Assembly: GCA_963824905.1 (NCBI GenBank)
Contig: CAWGRH010000020.1
Location: forward strand, 1-64,000
DNA from: JAJPKK01 sp963824905
GTDB lineage: Bacteria > Pseudomonadota > Alphaproteobacteria > Rhizobiales > Xanthobacteraceae
Length of the DNA: 64,000 bases
Direction: 5' to 3'
Shown: positions 1 through 8,655 of the stretch, piece by piece
Position numbering within the stretch: the first letter of the stretch is position 1
Layout: each line of letters opens with the position of its first letter
Position numbers and translations under genes: made by a program
The notes under the pieces: generated by a model
What the model was told of the DNA's origin: nothing
What the model saw: only the letters and a program-made list of their open reading frames with translations
Database searches by the model: none

Positions 1-1320
1 GAGGCAGATGCGACCCTCGTCAAGGAAGCGGGTGAACGCCTTCCAGCGGGTGAGGCTGTAGTTGATGGCCTTGGCGGTATCGCTCTTGGAGGAGAGGAGT
101 GCGAGGTGTTGCCGCATCCAGACTTCGAGATCGGCGACGAGCGGTTTGGATTTTGCCTGCCGCACCGCGACGCGCTGCGGGGGCGTCAGGCCGTTGATGG
201 TGCGCTCGATCTCGAACAGTTCGTCGATGCGGCGCACCGCCTCAATGGCGATGGGCGCTTTGTTCTCTTGTGCCAATTTGAAGAAGTACCTGCGGCCATG
301 GCTCCAGCATGCCGCCTCGATGATCGGAGCGGGACGCCGTTTAGCGTCGTAAAGGGGGTTGAACCCGGCGAAGGCGTCGGCCTGCATGATGCCGACATAG
401 CTGGCGAGATGTTCTTGGGGATGCTCGCCGGCACGCGTTCGCGAATAGCGGAAGACGGCCGCTGGCGGATCCTTGCCGCCGAACGGTCGATCGTCGCGCA
501 CATAAGTCCAGATCCGACCTGTCACGGTCTTCATTTTGGCCAGCACCGGCACCTTCGTGTCGTCGGCATGGATGCGTTCCGCGCTCAGGACATGGGCCCA
601 CAGGGCCTGAATGATCGGGTCCAGCGCCACCACGCAAGCGCCGACCCGGTCGGCGAGCGTCGAGACATCAAGCTCAATCCCCTCGCGCGCGTAGGTCTCG
701 CTCTGGCGATTGAGCGGCTGATGCAAAAGGAACTTGGCGACCAGCACCATCGCCAAAAGGCTTGGGCCAGCAAATCCGCGCGGGATCGGATGGGACGGCG
801 CAGGCGGCTCGGTAATCGCCTCGCAATCCCGGCACGAGAACTTCTCCCGCACGTGCTCGATGAGCTTCCATCGCCGCGGCTCGCATTCCAGCGTCTTCGA
901 CACCACCTCGCCGAGCTTGCGCAGCCGAACACCGCCGCATTTTGCACAGGCGCATGGCGGAGGTTCGACGATCCGCTCAACCGGCAGATCATTCGGCAGC
1001 GGCTTGCGCGGCGGCCGCGGAGTGCGGGCGCGCTTTTCCTTGGCGACCTCGGGGGCCACCATCTCAGCCTTGGTTTCTACTTCGGCCTGCGTCTCTTCGA
1101 GATCCTCGATGGCGAGCTCGAGCTGTTCGATAAGTTGCTTACCGCGCTCGGATGATTGCCCGAACTGCTCACGCCGCGCCTTGGCCAGCATCAGCTTCAG
1201 TCGCTCGATCTCGAGCCGGCCGACGGTCACCTCGCTCCGCGCAATTGTCAGCATCTCGCGCTGCGCCAGGATCATCGCATGTGCGGCGCCGAGGTCTTCA
1301 GGGAGCGGATCGGAGGGCAT
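1..1320 (-). CDS. tnpC: IS66 family transposase TnpC, partial (runs off left edge)
   Basis: Transposase of an IS66-type element. Reading the minus strand from the ATG at 1320 gives 440 codons with no stop before the window edge, so the C-terminus is missing. The N-terminus holds a leucine/glutamate-rich helix, then a Cys4 zinc-finger-like segment (CACAKCGG ... FSCRDCEA) typical of IS66 TnpC. The DDE core follows, with the first Asp in IHADDT and the second in GIMQADAFAGFN. The reading stops at FLDEGRICL, just before the expected NN-AERALR glutamate. It lies 76 bp downstream of the tnpB stop, in the usual tnpA-tnpB-tnpC order. No frameshift is seen in this part. Family assignment is firm; activity cannot be judged because the end lies outside the window. 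Confidence 0.9.
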   Translation of the reverse strand, partial: MPSDPLPEDLGAAHAMILAQREMLTIARSEVTVGRLEIERLKLMLAKARREQFGQSSERGKQLIEQLELAIEDLEETQAEVETKAEMVAPEVAKEKRARTPRPPRKPLPNDLPVERIVEPPPCACAKCGGVRLRKLGEVVSKTLECEPRRWKLIEHVREKFSCRDCEAITEPPAPSHPIPRGFAGPSLLAMVLVAKFLLHQPLNRQSETYAREGIELDVSTLADRVGACVVALDPIIQALWAHVLSAERIHADDTKVPVLAKMKTVTGRIWTYVRDDRPFGGKDPPAAVFRYSRTRAGEHPQEHLASYVGIMQADAFAGFNPLYDAKRRPAPIIEAACWSHGRRYFFKLAQENKAPIAIEAVRRIDELFEIERTINGLTPPQRVAVRQAKSKPLVADLEVWMRQHLALLSSKSDTAKAINYSLTRWKAFTRFLDEGRICL

Positions 1321-1618
1321 CGTCACAGGCCCGATTCAAACAGATTCGCCGCAAAAAATCGTCATCGATCCGCAGCGTGAGTCACTTCGTCACGCTTCAT
1401 CCGGCCACCTGTGGACGCCAGGTTTCTTGGGGCATCCGCCAATCGATTCCAGACAAAAGATACGACAGCTGAGCGACGCTGATCGTCACAACACCGTCGG
1501 TCATCGACGGCCACAGAAAGCGCCCGCGCTCAAGCCGCTTCGTAAACAAGCATGCCCGTAGAGTAGGAGACGAACGCCGTGCCGCATCGCTGCGGCCGGT
1601 TTCTCGCCTCCTCTCCCC

Positions 1619-1654
1619 GAACCGGACATGCGCCTTTCGTTACGCATCCGGCTC
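1619..1654 (-). ncRNA. Group II intron domain V hairpin
   Basis: The minus strand reads GAGCCGGATGCG, an 8-base loop region containing GAAA, then GGCGCATGTCCGGTTC. This gives the conserved 34-36 nt stem with two-base bulge that forms the catalytic core of group II introns. It lies just downstream of the maturase stop codon and just upstream of domain VI, as expected. Confidence 0.88.
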
Positions 1655-3160
1655 TCCAGAAGACATTGCGAATGCAGGTTTCCTCATCCAGCCTCGTCGA
1701 TATCGACCGACGGGTGTCCACGCGAGCAGGTACTGCTCGTGTTGAGCATCCCGCCAGATCTTTCTCGTCGCGCGGCGCGAGCTTGGAGCCTGACTCCGTA
1801 CCAGCTCTCGCACGCGTGCGGTCGGGTGCTTACGTCGCATCCATCGCCAGAGCCGATCGGTGACGTACCAGTCGATGCTGGTAAACACCTTCTTTGCTCC
1901 ACGACAGTGGCGATAGTAATTCGCCCAACCGCGCAGGACCGGGTTGAGGTTCTGGAGCGTCTGACCAAGTGACCGACAGTTTGTGTTACGGCCTGTCAGT
2001 TGCTTGATCTTATAACGAAGGTCAGCGGACTTTGCTTTCGGTATCTCGATGCTCGGGAAGTACCCGAACCGTTGATCCCATCGCATTCTGACGTAGCATC
2101 CGAGGAACTCGAATCCGTCCGTCAGCGTCGTGATCTTCGTTTTCTCCGGCGACAGTTCGAGACCGGTAGCCGTCCGCAGATGTTCCGCCAGCGCCTGTTG
2201 TTCGGCGGTGGCATCGTCTCTGCTGCCGGCGACCATGATCACGAAGTCGTCCGCGTACCGCACCGGAAAGAACACGGGCCGACCGGCCCGGCGGTCTCGG
2301 TTACGCGCTCCGAGTGCCGCTGCCATACCGTCGCTGGTGCGACGTTCCTAAATCTTGCTGCGATGGTGGACCCATCGTTCGTATCGCTCTTCGATTGCGC
2401 TGAGCGCAATGTTGGCGAGCAAGGGCGATATGATCCCGCCCTGAGGAGTGCCGGCTTCCGTTCGAAGGAACTGATCCTCCGCCAGGACGCCCGCCGCCAA
2501 GAGCTGTCGGACCAGCCGTACCACCTTCTGATCGGCGACGCGGTTGCGCAACCGGTTGAGAAGCAGATGATGGTCGATGTGGTCGAAGCAGCCCTTGATG
2601 TCTCCCTCGATGACCCAGGTGTATGGTGTTCCATGGCGCCGACCATCGCTCTCGCGCTTGCGGGGGCGAATGGTCAGCCGGATGTGCTCCAAGGCACCGT
2701 GACACCCTCGTCCAGGTCTGAACCCGTAAGAGACATGCCAGAACTGCGCCTCGAAGATTGGCTCCAGAATATTCTTGATCGCGGCTTGCACGACGCGATC
2801 AGCGACCGTAGGAATGCCCAGGGCTCGGAATTTCCCTGGTTTCCCAGGCTTGGGAATCAGCTTACGACGTGAGGGTCTCGGTCGATATGCGCCGGAACGC
2901 AGGTCGGTTCGAAGCCCTTCAATGAATCGCCGTACTCCAGTTCTTGCCTGGATGCGTGCCACGGTCATCCCGTCGACGCCAGCGGCGCGCTTTCCTGTGT
3001 TGGAAGCTACGCGACGCCAAGCCTGCTGGAGGTTGCGGAGATCGGTGACCCAATTCCACATGTCCCTCCAAGCATCCTCGGGATTGTCCCTGCTCCACTG
3101 ATAAAGCTTGCATTGAACGCTGAGTAACCAGGCCTCGTCGGCCCGATGATCCGTGTCCAC
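1640..3160 (-). pseudogene. ltrA: Group II intron reverse transcriptase/maturase with internal amber codon
   Basis: Intron-encoded protein. From the ATG at 3160 the frame runs through RT domains (AAGVDGMT, LIPKPGKPGKFRALGIPT, YGFRPGRG, AGTPQGGIISPLLANI) to YERWVHHRSKI. It then meets TAG at 2350-2348. The same frame continues with ERRTSDGMAAA, the catalytic YADD box (FFPVRYADDFVI), the thumb (LEFLG-type motif FEFLGCY) and the maturase X domain (LNPVLRGWANYYRH), ending GEPDA at 1640. So one nonsense codon, not a frameshift, separates the N-terminal RT blocks from YADD. Full length would be about 506 residues, normal for the family. Without readthrough the protein is dead, though the RNA could still splice if helped in trans. 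No endonuclease domain was recognised. Confidence 0.9.
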
Positions 3161-3846
3161 AGATCGCTCCCCCGCAATGCGTGCTCATCGTCTTCCTGCC
3201 TCCCTTCGCCGTGTACGCGGCTTTCCCGCGCTCGGACTACTACGGAGGCTCCGCCCTCGATCGCTTCTTCTCCGGCCATCGCGGCTAGCCCGGTCCGTCC
3301 GGGCGAAGAAACCGAGTTCCCGTGTTCTGATCTTCAACCTGCGTGTCGTTAGGCGGTGCGCTGTACCCCTGGCGATGCTGAAGAAAGGGCCGTATGAGCG
3401 GTGCCCTGTCTCGGGTCCGTTCCGGAGCCCAGCAGCAGAAAGTCAAGAGTTCTGCCGCTTCGGATCGCATTCCCTCCGACGCCATCACATCAGTTGGAGG
3501 CAGTGCACGATAAATACAGAGGCTTCCGACGCGCACTTCGTTATCTCGCCATAGACACTGTGGTAGCCTGGCCTGTGGATGATGGTCCGCATCCAGTTCA
3601 TTTAAGACCGATCTGCTTATGACACTCCACCGGCGATGCCCGGCAGGGCTTTTCGGTCCCCTTCGTCCCGATGCTCATTCGGGGCGAGCGGCATCTCAGC
3701 CGCTGGTCGAAAATCAGCAGAGCTAAAGAGATCGATGCTAACTCATCATCCACCTCCCGCGCCGTCACGGCGCACCCTGGCCATCGTGCCAAATGATTTT
3801 GATTAGGTCACTGCGACGGCCTCTAAAAACGTAGAGATCGCCCGCA

Positions 3847-3876
3847 AACGGTTATGTGGCGCGCCACATAACCGTT
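3847..3876. repeat. 30-bp perfect palindrome at one end of the mini-element
   Basis: AACGGTTATGTGGCG is followed directly by its exact reverse complement. The inner 20 bases (TTATGTGGCGCGCCACATAA) form the left terminus of the recombinase-derived element, and the outer bases overlap interrupted tnpB. Such a symmetric site is a plausible binding site for a tyrosine recombinase dimer (inference). Confidence 0.85.
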
Positions 3877-3877
3877 C

Positions 3878-3961
3878 TTATGTGTCGGGCGAGATTATGT
3901 GGCGGAGGCGGCGTGACGACGGCCAGGGCCGGCCGTTCCCGAATTTCTCCGCCACATAATA
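3878..3961 (+). repeat. 84-bp inverted repeat, copy 1 (partner 4191-4274)
   Basis: This stretch starts TTATGTGTCGGGCGAG, continues through TTATGTGGCGGAGGCGGCG and ends TTTCTCCGCCACATAATA. It is nearly identical to the reverse complement of 4191-4274, with only a couple of differences. Each copy has its own inner inverted ends (TTATGTGGCGGAG and CTCCGCCACATAA), so the unit is a palindrome within a palindrome. Confidence 0.9.
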
Positions 3962-4021
3962 TCTCGTGCCTCTCATGCGGACGCGGAATCCCCCCTGCGC
4001 CGCCACGCAGGGACCTCCTGA

Positions 4022-4189
4022 CGATTCCAGGCCTGTCTTGGCCACGCCCAAGTCGCCACGACCCACCGCTACGCGGCCGCGGATGTCGAGATGATGCGGC
4101 GAGGACTTGGGAAGGCGGGCGTCTCAGGCGACCGCAGCCCGCACTTCCGGACCGACGATCCTGTCCTCCAGTTGTTGGCAAGCATCTGA
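4022..4189 (+). pseudogene. Tyrosine recombinase C-terminal remnant inside the mini-element
   Basis: An open 55-codon stretch preceded directly by a stop (4019-4021). It contains LGHAQVATTHRYAAADVEMM, the hallmark C-terminal box of tyrosine recombinases: the H of LGH and the nucleophile Tyr of THRY. It ends LQLLASI-stop just before the right inverted repeat. The rest of the recombinase, including the catalytic Arg and Lys, is missing. It is the evidence that the surrounding palindromic element came from a recombinase-based transposon. Confidence 0.82.
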
Positions 4190-4190
4190 T

Positions 4191-4274
4191 TATTATGTGG
4201 CGGAGAAATTCGGGAACGGCCGGCCCTAGCCGTCGTCACGCCGCCTCCGCCACATAATCTCGTCCGACACATAA
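4191..4274 (-). repeat. 84-bp inverted repeat, copy 2 (partner 3878-3961)
   Basis: The reverse complement of this stretch begins TTATGTGTCGGACGAG and matches 3878-3961 almost base for base (for example GGACGAG against GGGCGAG, and GGCTAGGG against GGCCAGGG). It forms the right arm of the 426-bp mini-element. Confidence 0.9.
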
Positions 4275-4719
4275 ATGCGGATCGCGCTTCAATGTCTCCT
4301 GAACTAGAAGCGACAGAGCCTGGAATCCGCGGCGCATATCGGTGTGGCCGGTAGCAAGCCAAACACGTACGTTGCCCGGGACCGTAATCATCGGCGCTCC
4401 AGCACGTCGAGAACCCGCGCCAAAGCCGCAGCGTCGACATTCGCGTCAACCCTCACTCGTCGGCCGCCACCGAGACTGATCTCAATCAGCCCGCTTCGGC
4501 CTGACGTCGCAAGACGCGACTGAAGGGGTTCATCGGATGATGGCTTCGACAGCTCCGCCGCCGGCTCTGTCGCCGGGCGTGTAATTCTCCGCATTTGTGG
4601 GCGTCGAAAATTCCCTAGCTGGCACCCTGGGCCGGCTTGCCTGGGCGCGTCCCGGCAAGCCGGACTGCCGATCCGTGGCCGACCATTCCTTCCGATTCGA
4701 TTCGGAGGGAGCGGCTGCG

Positions 4720-5986
4720 GTGATCCAGCTTGGAGAACTGATGATGATCTTGGAGCTTCACCGGCAAGGACTTCTCGATCACGGCGATCGCTCGGCGCAC
4801 CGGCCGCGATCCGAAGACGGTACGAAAATACGTCGAACGCGGGCTTGAGCTGCCAGCCTACGGGCCGCGTCAAGTCGGCCGACCGAACAAGCTGGCTCCC
4901 TACCTCAGTTATCTGCGTGAGCGCGTCGACGCTTTTCCCGACCTGACGGCGGTCAGGCTTACCCGCGAGATCAAGGAGCGGGGCTACTGCGGCGCCTACA
5001 CGGCGGTGAAGCGTTTCCTCTCAGTCATCAGACCCGACGAGCAGCCGAAGCCATTTGAAGTCCGCTTCGAGACGCCTCCAGGCCACCAGGCGCAGGTCGA
5101 TTTCGCCCGCTTTGTAACGACCTTCACCGATGAGCCGGAGATCAGCCGGATCGTTTGGCTGTTCTCCCTGGTGCTCGGCCATTCCCGGTACATCTTCGCG
5201 CGCTTTGTCATGCATCAGGACCTGCAGTCGCTGCTGCGCTGTCACATGTTGGCCTTCAACGCCATCGGCGGAGTGCCGATCGAGATTCTTTACGACCGCA
5301 TGAAGACGGCCGTGATCGGCGAAGATGCCGAAGGGCACGTCATCTACAACCGCTCACTGATCGCACTGGGCCGCCACTACGGCTTCGCTCCGCGGGCTTG
5401 TCGGCCCTATCGGGCCAAGACCAAGGGCAAAGTGGAGCGGCCGTTCAGCTACATTCGGCAGGACTTCTTCTTGGCCCGCTCGTTCCGCAACCTTGAAGAT
5501 CTCAACGCTCAGCTTGCCGACTGGCTCGCAACGGTTGCCAATGTCCGTCTCCATGGCACGACAGGCCGGATTGTCGCCGAGGCCTTCGCTGCCGAGCAAG
5601 CGGAGCTGCAGGCGCTACCCGCCGTGCCTTTTGACGAGCTCCTCAAACTGGAACGCCGCGTCAGCCATGATGGCTTGGTGTCGGTCGGCGGCAACTACTA
5701 CAGCGTCCCCGATCGGACTCGGCGCATCGTCGAGGTACACCAACTGCCAGATCAGATTCGCATTCTCGATCAGGGACGCCTCGTTGCCACGCATCCGGTC
5801 TTGGAGGGCAGCCGGCAGTACCGGGTTGACCCCGCCCACCGGCAAGGGACCCTGGCGAGAACGCAACGCCAAGCCGCGGCACCTGACCTGATCATTGGTC
5901 GGAGCGGGGAGCATGTCGCCCACCGCTCGCTTGCCTTCTATCAGGCCGTCGGCGAGCGCCTCGCTTCTGTAGGAGACCGGTCATGA
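4720..5986 (+). pseudogene. istA: IS21 IstA transposase with a +1 frameshift near its start
   Basis: DDE transposase of the IS21 element. The start is taken as GTG at 4720, after a GGAGGGA ribosome site: VIQLGELMMILELHRQG. At 4771-4775 an extra T (GGACTTCTCG) throws the frame off. Removing one base gives SITAIARRTGRDPKTVRKY, the normal IstA helix-turn-helix. The remainder is open to 5986 and contains the catalytic residues: Asp in HQAQVDFARF, Asp in EILYDRMKTAV and Glu in KGKVERPFSYI. The stop overlaps the istB ATG by four bases. Without the extra base the protein would be about 422 residues. A sequencing error in a TT run would explain the break as well as a mutation. Confidence 0.85.
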
Positions 5987-6843
5987 ACATTCATGCCGCC
6001 GTCACCACTATCGACAGCATCAAAAGCAGCCTGGTCGCCCTGAGGATGCCACGCGCCCTCGAGGTGCTCGATGCGACCCTGCGGCGTATCGAGCAAGGCG
6101 AGATCGATGGGATCGAGGCTCTCGATCAGTTGCTCGTCGAGGAACGCACGATGCGCGAAAACCGGCGCGTCAGAACCGCGCTGACACTGGCGCGGCTGAC
6201 CACGGTCAAGTCGCTGGCCGGCTTTGACTTTGCCTTCCAGCCTTCGCTCGACAAGAAGCGCATCCTCGCCCTTGCGCAGCTCGACTTCATCCCTCGCAAC
6301 GAGGTGATCCACCTCCTCGGGCCGCCCGGCACCGGGAAGACCCATCTGGCATCAGCGCTCGCCATCGAAGCCGTAAAGGTCGGCCGAAGCGTCTACTTCT
6401 CCACTTTGGCGGACATCGTCGCTTCGCTGGCCAAGGCCGAACGCGATGGCATGCTTCGTGAGCGCATCCGCTATCTGTGCCGGTCTGCACTGCTCGTCGT
6501 CGACGAGATCGGATACCTGCCGATCACGCCAGGCGGCGGCAATCTGTTCTTCCAGCTCGTCAACGGCCGTTACGAGAGGGGCGCGATGATCCTCACTTCA
6601 AATCGCGGCTTCGCCGAGTGGGGCGAAATCTTTGGCGATTCCGTCGTCGCCACCGCGCTCCTCGATCGCCTGCTGCACCACGCTATCGTCATCCAAATCG
6701 AGGGATCGAGTTATCGCCTGCGTCAGCACGCCGACCTCGTACCCGAGCACCTTCGTGCCAAAACCCTCGTCACTCCGCCGCCGGCTCCGAAACGCCGCGG
6801 ACGGCCACCAGGAAAGCAGACCGAAGATCCAGAGAACGGCTGA
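5983..6843 (+). CDS. istB: IS21 helper ATPase IstB
   Basis: AAA+ ATPase that partners IstA in IS21 transposition, 286 residues and full length. Walker A is GPPGTGKT (residues 113-120), Walker B is LLVVDEIGYLP, and the sensor region holds LTSNRGFAEWGEIFGD. The C-terminal tail is basic (PKRRGRPPGKQ). It is translationally coupled to istA (ATGA overlap). The reading frame is intact, so only IstA is visibly damaged in this copy. Confidence 0.93.
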   Translation: MNIHAAVTTIDSIKSSLVALRMPRALEVLDATLRRIEQGEIDGIEALDQLLVEERTMRENRRVRTALTLARLTTVKSLAGFDFAFQPSLDKKRILALAQLDFIPRNEVIHLLGPPGTGKTHLASALAIEAVKVGRSVYFSTLADIVASLAKAERDGMLRERIRYLCRSALLVVDEIGYLPITPGGGNLFFQLVNGRYERGAMILTSNRGFAEWGEIFGDSVVATALLDRLLHHAIVIQIEGSSYRLRQHADLVPEHLRAKTLVTPPPAPKRRGRPPGKQTEDPENG

Positions 6844-7282
6844 TCACCGACCGAATCCAAAGCCGTCAACTAGGGAAAATTCGAAGCCCACAATCGGGGA
6901 AAATTCGGTGCCCATTGACAGGCTCCGGCCCGGCGATCCGCACCGCGGCAAAACGCGGCGCTATCGTCGAAGGCCCGCTCGACCGCGCTTGTCGACGCCA
7001 AGTGATCACGAGACTTGCCGAAACGCCATTGCGGCGTGCGACCTCGGATATCTTCGTCCCCGGCACCAGCGTTTCTTCCACAATCCGCGTCTTCTCGTCG
7101 GATGACCACCGCCGACGCCGCTCGACACCACCAAGAACTTCAACTCGCATCGGTCGACCTTAAAGCTAGACTTAAGGTCGCACGCTCCAGGAAAAACCAG
7201 TGTCAAACAAGATGGTGCCGCTCGGAGGAGTACGTTAGTACCGGCGCCCTATCGAGGACGCTCGGCACGAACCGCGCTGACG

Positions 7283-7387
7283 CTCCCCGAGCGCAGGCCG
7301 ATGATCGGCTATCAGCACCCGTTGTCGATCTACGATGAATTGGTCTTCGGCCCAACCGCTGCCGACATCGCGGAGGCTGCCGCATGA
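7283..7387 (+). pseudogene. IS21-type IstA C-terminal remnant (second element)
   Basis: A short open stretch, LPERRPMIGYQHPLSIYDEL and onward to a TGA at 7385, resembles the extreme C-terminus of IstA proteins (HPLSxYD). It overlaps the following truncated istB start by four bases, as in intact IS21 elements. Everything upstream is lost. It is a different IS21 lineage from the one at 4568-6920. Confidence 0.6.
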
Positions 7388-7728
7388 CCGATATTCAACA
7401 CGAGCGCATCACTCAACTGGCGACCGAACTCCGGCTCCTGGCCGTGACGGATCTCTATGGTCCGATTGCGCAGACCGCAGCGACACGAAAAGATGCCAGC
7501 TACTCCGACTTCCTCGAGGACGGTTTGCGTTCCGAGCGCGACGCGCGGAATGTCAGATCGCGCGAGATTATTACGCAAATGGCGGGCTTCCCGGCATTGA
7601 AGACGTTGGAAGCCTTCGCCTTCGCAACCGGCGCGCCGCGCCAACAGATCCAGGAGATGGCGGCGCTCGGCTTCGTCGAGCGCAACGAGAATATCGTGTT
7701 GCTGGGCCCCAGCGAGCCCGCTTCATAA
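7384..7728 (+). pseudogene. IS21-type IstB, truncated at the Walker A loop
   Basis: N-terminal part of an IstB ATPase: MTDIQHERITQLATELRL, a helical domain, then ALGFVERNENIVLLGPS, where homology stops in the middle of the Walker A motif and a short foreign tail EPAS ends the frame. Product is 114 residues against about 260 in the family. The break marks a deletion or insertion junction near 7712. Confidence 0.8.
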
Positions 7729-7747
7729 TGCTCACCTGTCCATTCCG

Positions 7748-8041
7748 CTAGAGTTCCAGCACCTTTTGCAGCGGATCGCCGGACGGCGGACGCCGCAGAC
7801 GCCGCGCGGTCGCAGCGTTCTTCACGTCGGTACGTTCCAGATCGGTCGCCTTGATGATCCATGGCGCGCCCTTACAGAGTTGATTCGCCGCGAGTTGACC
7901 ATCCTTGATTAGACGGCGCACCGTCGACGGGCTGACGGACAGGGCTGCAGCGCCCCCGTCGAGCGTGACCTCGCCGCGCTCCCGTCGCTCGCCCCCTCCG
8001 ATAGGTCGCGATCGCATTGTGACTGCGCAGGTTGCACACAC
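7748..8041 (-). pseudogene. Helix-turn-helix C-terminal fragment, possibly of a recombinase
   Basis: A 97-residue frame containing ALSVSPSTVRRLIKDGQLAA, an excisionase-like helix-turn-helix, followed by KGAPWIIKATDLE and RRLRRPPSGDP near the end. This looks like the tail found on some rhizobial serine recombinases or transposon-linked DNA-binding proteins. The first 25 residues are probably not original coding sequence. There is no catalytic domain, so it is best seen as a fragment. Confidence 0.45.
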
Positions 8042-8084
8042 GTGACTGTGTCCAGCCGTTGCCGCGCCTGTCGTCTTGCCGGCG

Positions 8085-8655
8085 CGATTGAGGCGCGTAC
8101 AGAAAGCATTTCGGTCCCGATCACCTCCAGGCTCGGATGGCCATCGACAAGTTCGCGGATGCGCGCTTCAAATTGCGTCGGTGCAACTTTTCAAATCTTC
8201 AGCCCGAAGCCGCGCAGAACACCGCGCAGGCTCATCTCGACCTCATGAAGCCCTTCTGCACCAGCTTGCGCGCGGTCAGCATCGCGCGTGTCTCTTGTGC
8301 TTCCATCGATTTGCAGTGGACCGGGCGAAACCAGCCCAATCGCATCAATTCGGCAATGCCGTGCGCATCCTTGCGGTCCGTCTTCACCGGCATGATCTTG
8401 AAAGCGTTGCGCACGTGCCTCGTATCCAAAAGCTCGACCGTAAGCCCCGCATCGCGCATCGCCGCATAGAGCCTGCGACAAAGGGCCCGCCTCCAGTCCG
8501 ATACGCGTCAGCTCCAACGTAACCGACCCGAGCCAGGCGACCAGCGCCTCTGGTTCGCTCGCGACCATCGCTTCCCGAATGATCTTGCCGCTCCCGTCGA
8601 TCACGCACACGTGCGGAACTTCCAAAGACACGTCGATTCCTGCATAGTAGCTCAT
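8085..8655 (-). pseudogene. IS110 family transposase, multiply frameshifted fragment
   Basis: From the ATG at 8655 the product starts MSYYAGIDVSLEVPHVCVID, the DEDD-type N-terminus of IS110 (Asp in GIDVS, Glu in LEAGP). Near 8460 the frame shifts to MRDAGLTVELLDTRHVRNAF and ...VKTDRKDAHGIAELMRLGW, holding the conserved DRKDA. Near 8240 it shifts back, and a TGA at about 8190 breaks it again before KVAPTQFEARIRELVDGHPS. The C-terminal transposase_20 half with the catalytic Ser is absent. Confidence 0.82.

Larger units (their letters stand above)
1558..3775 (-). mobile_element. Group II intron inserted in IS66 tnpB
   Basis: A 2218-bp intron on the minus strand. Its 5' end (3775) reads GTGCGCCGTGACGG, matching the GUGYG consensus, and its 3' end (1558) reads CTCCTACTCTAC, matching the terminal AY rule. 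The exons on either side (GATGGCCAGG and GGGCATGCTTG) join to give D-G-Q-G-A-C-L in the tnpB frame, which fixes both splice sites. A domain V hairpin lies at 1654-1619, followed by a long domain VI hairpin (1618 to about 1565). The encoded protein is a reverse transcriptase/maturase with an in-frame stop. The 5' structural domains I-III should occupy about 3775-3160. Bacterial intron class was not determined. Confidence 0.93.
3852..4277. mobile_element. 426-bp mini-element derived from a tyrosine-recombinase transposon (RIT-like)
   Basis: The element interrupts IS66 tnpB. It begins TTATGTGGCGCGCCACATAA and ends ...CCGACACATAAATG, with CGG present on both flanks (3849-3851 and 4278-4280). Deleting the element plus one CGG restores the tnpB frame as K-R-D-P-F-A-G-D. 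Inside it are two 84-bp inverted repeats and a 55-codon C-terminal remnant of a tyrosine recombinase. Palindromic TTATGTGGC ends with tyrosine recombinases recall 'recombinase in trio' elements; that link is from memory and inferred. It looks like an internal-deletion derivative that cannot move by itself. Confidence 0.75.
1397..4391 (-). pseudogene. tnpB: IS66 TnpB, split by a group II intron and a recombinase-derived mini-element
   Basis: Accessory protein of the IS66 element. It survives as three exon-like pieces on the minus strand. Piece 4391-4278 starts MITVPGNVRVWLATGHTDMR. Piece 3851-3776 encodes DPFAGDLYVFRGRRSDLIK and the HDGQG segment. Piece 1557-1397 encodes ACLFTKRLERGRF through to the stop. 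Removing 1558-3775 and 3852-4280 (element plus one CGG repeat) joins all three in frame into a continuous TnpB of about 115 residues with the family's FVFRGRR-like and GIDWR motifs. The ATG overlaps the tnpA stop (ATGA). The gene is broken as DNA, but splicing of the intron would remove one interruption from the mRNA. Confidence 0.9.
4568..6920 (+). mobile_element. Complete IS21 family insertion sequence
   Basis: A 2353-bp element with istA-istB. Its imperfect terminal inverted repeats are about 50 bp: the left begins TGTCGCCGGGCGTGTAATTC, and the right, read inward, begins TGTCAATGGGCACCGAATTT; both continue through TGTGGGC and end near CCCTAG. It is flanked by 5-bp direct repeats GGCTC (4563-4567 and 6921-6925), as expected for IS21-type target duplication. 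The AATTTTCCC-like motifs repeated at each end are typical transposase-binding repeats. It is inserted in IS66 tnpA. Confidence 0.93.
4388..7150 (-). pseudogene. tnpA: IS66 TnpA, split by a complete IS21 element
   Basis: Helix-turn-helix accessory protein of the IS66 element. The N-terminal part (7150 to 6921) starts MRVEVLGGVERRRRWSSDEK and holds a helix-turn-helix (SEVARRNGVSASLVITWRRQ). The C-terminal part (4567 to 4388) holds LIEISLGGGRRVRVDANVD and LARVLDVLERR. Deleting IS21 (4568-6920) and one copy of the GGCTC duplication joins them exactly in frame as A-G-P-E-P-A-A-E-L. The stop overlaps the tnpB start. The rejoined protein has the normal TnpA layout of an N-terminal HTH and a C-terminal glycine/arginine strand. 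Confidence 0.9.

Noticed and set aside
106..1155. Open frame of 349 codons on the plus strand
   Set aside because: Antisense to IS66 tnpC, whose minus-strand reading has zinc-finger and DDE motifs.
2348..2350. Amber codon as a recoded amino acid (for example pyrrolysine)
   Set aside because: Alphaproteobacteria of this kind are not known to recode amber, the site is inside a mobile intron ORF, and no stop-codon context element was seen. A plain nonsense mutation is simpler.
7160..7195. CCTTAAAG/CTTAAGG imperfect palindrome as the IS66 terminal repeat
   Set aside because: The other end of the IS66 element lies outside the window, so a terminal repeat cannot be confirmed.
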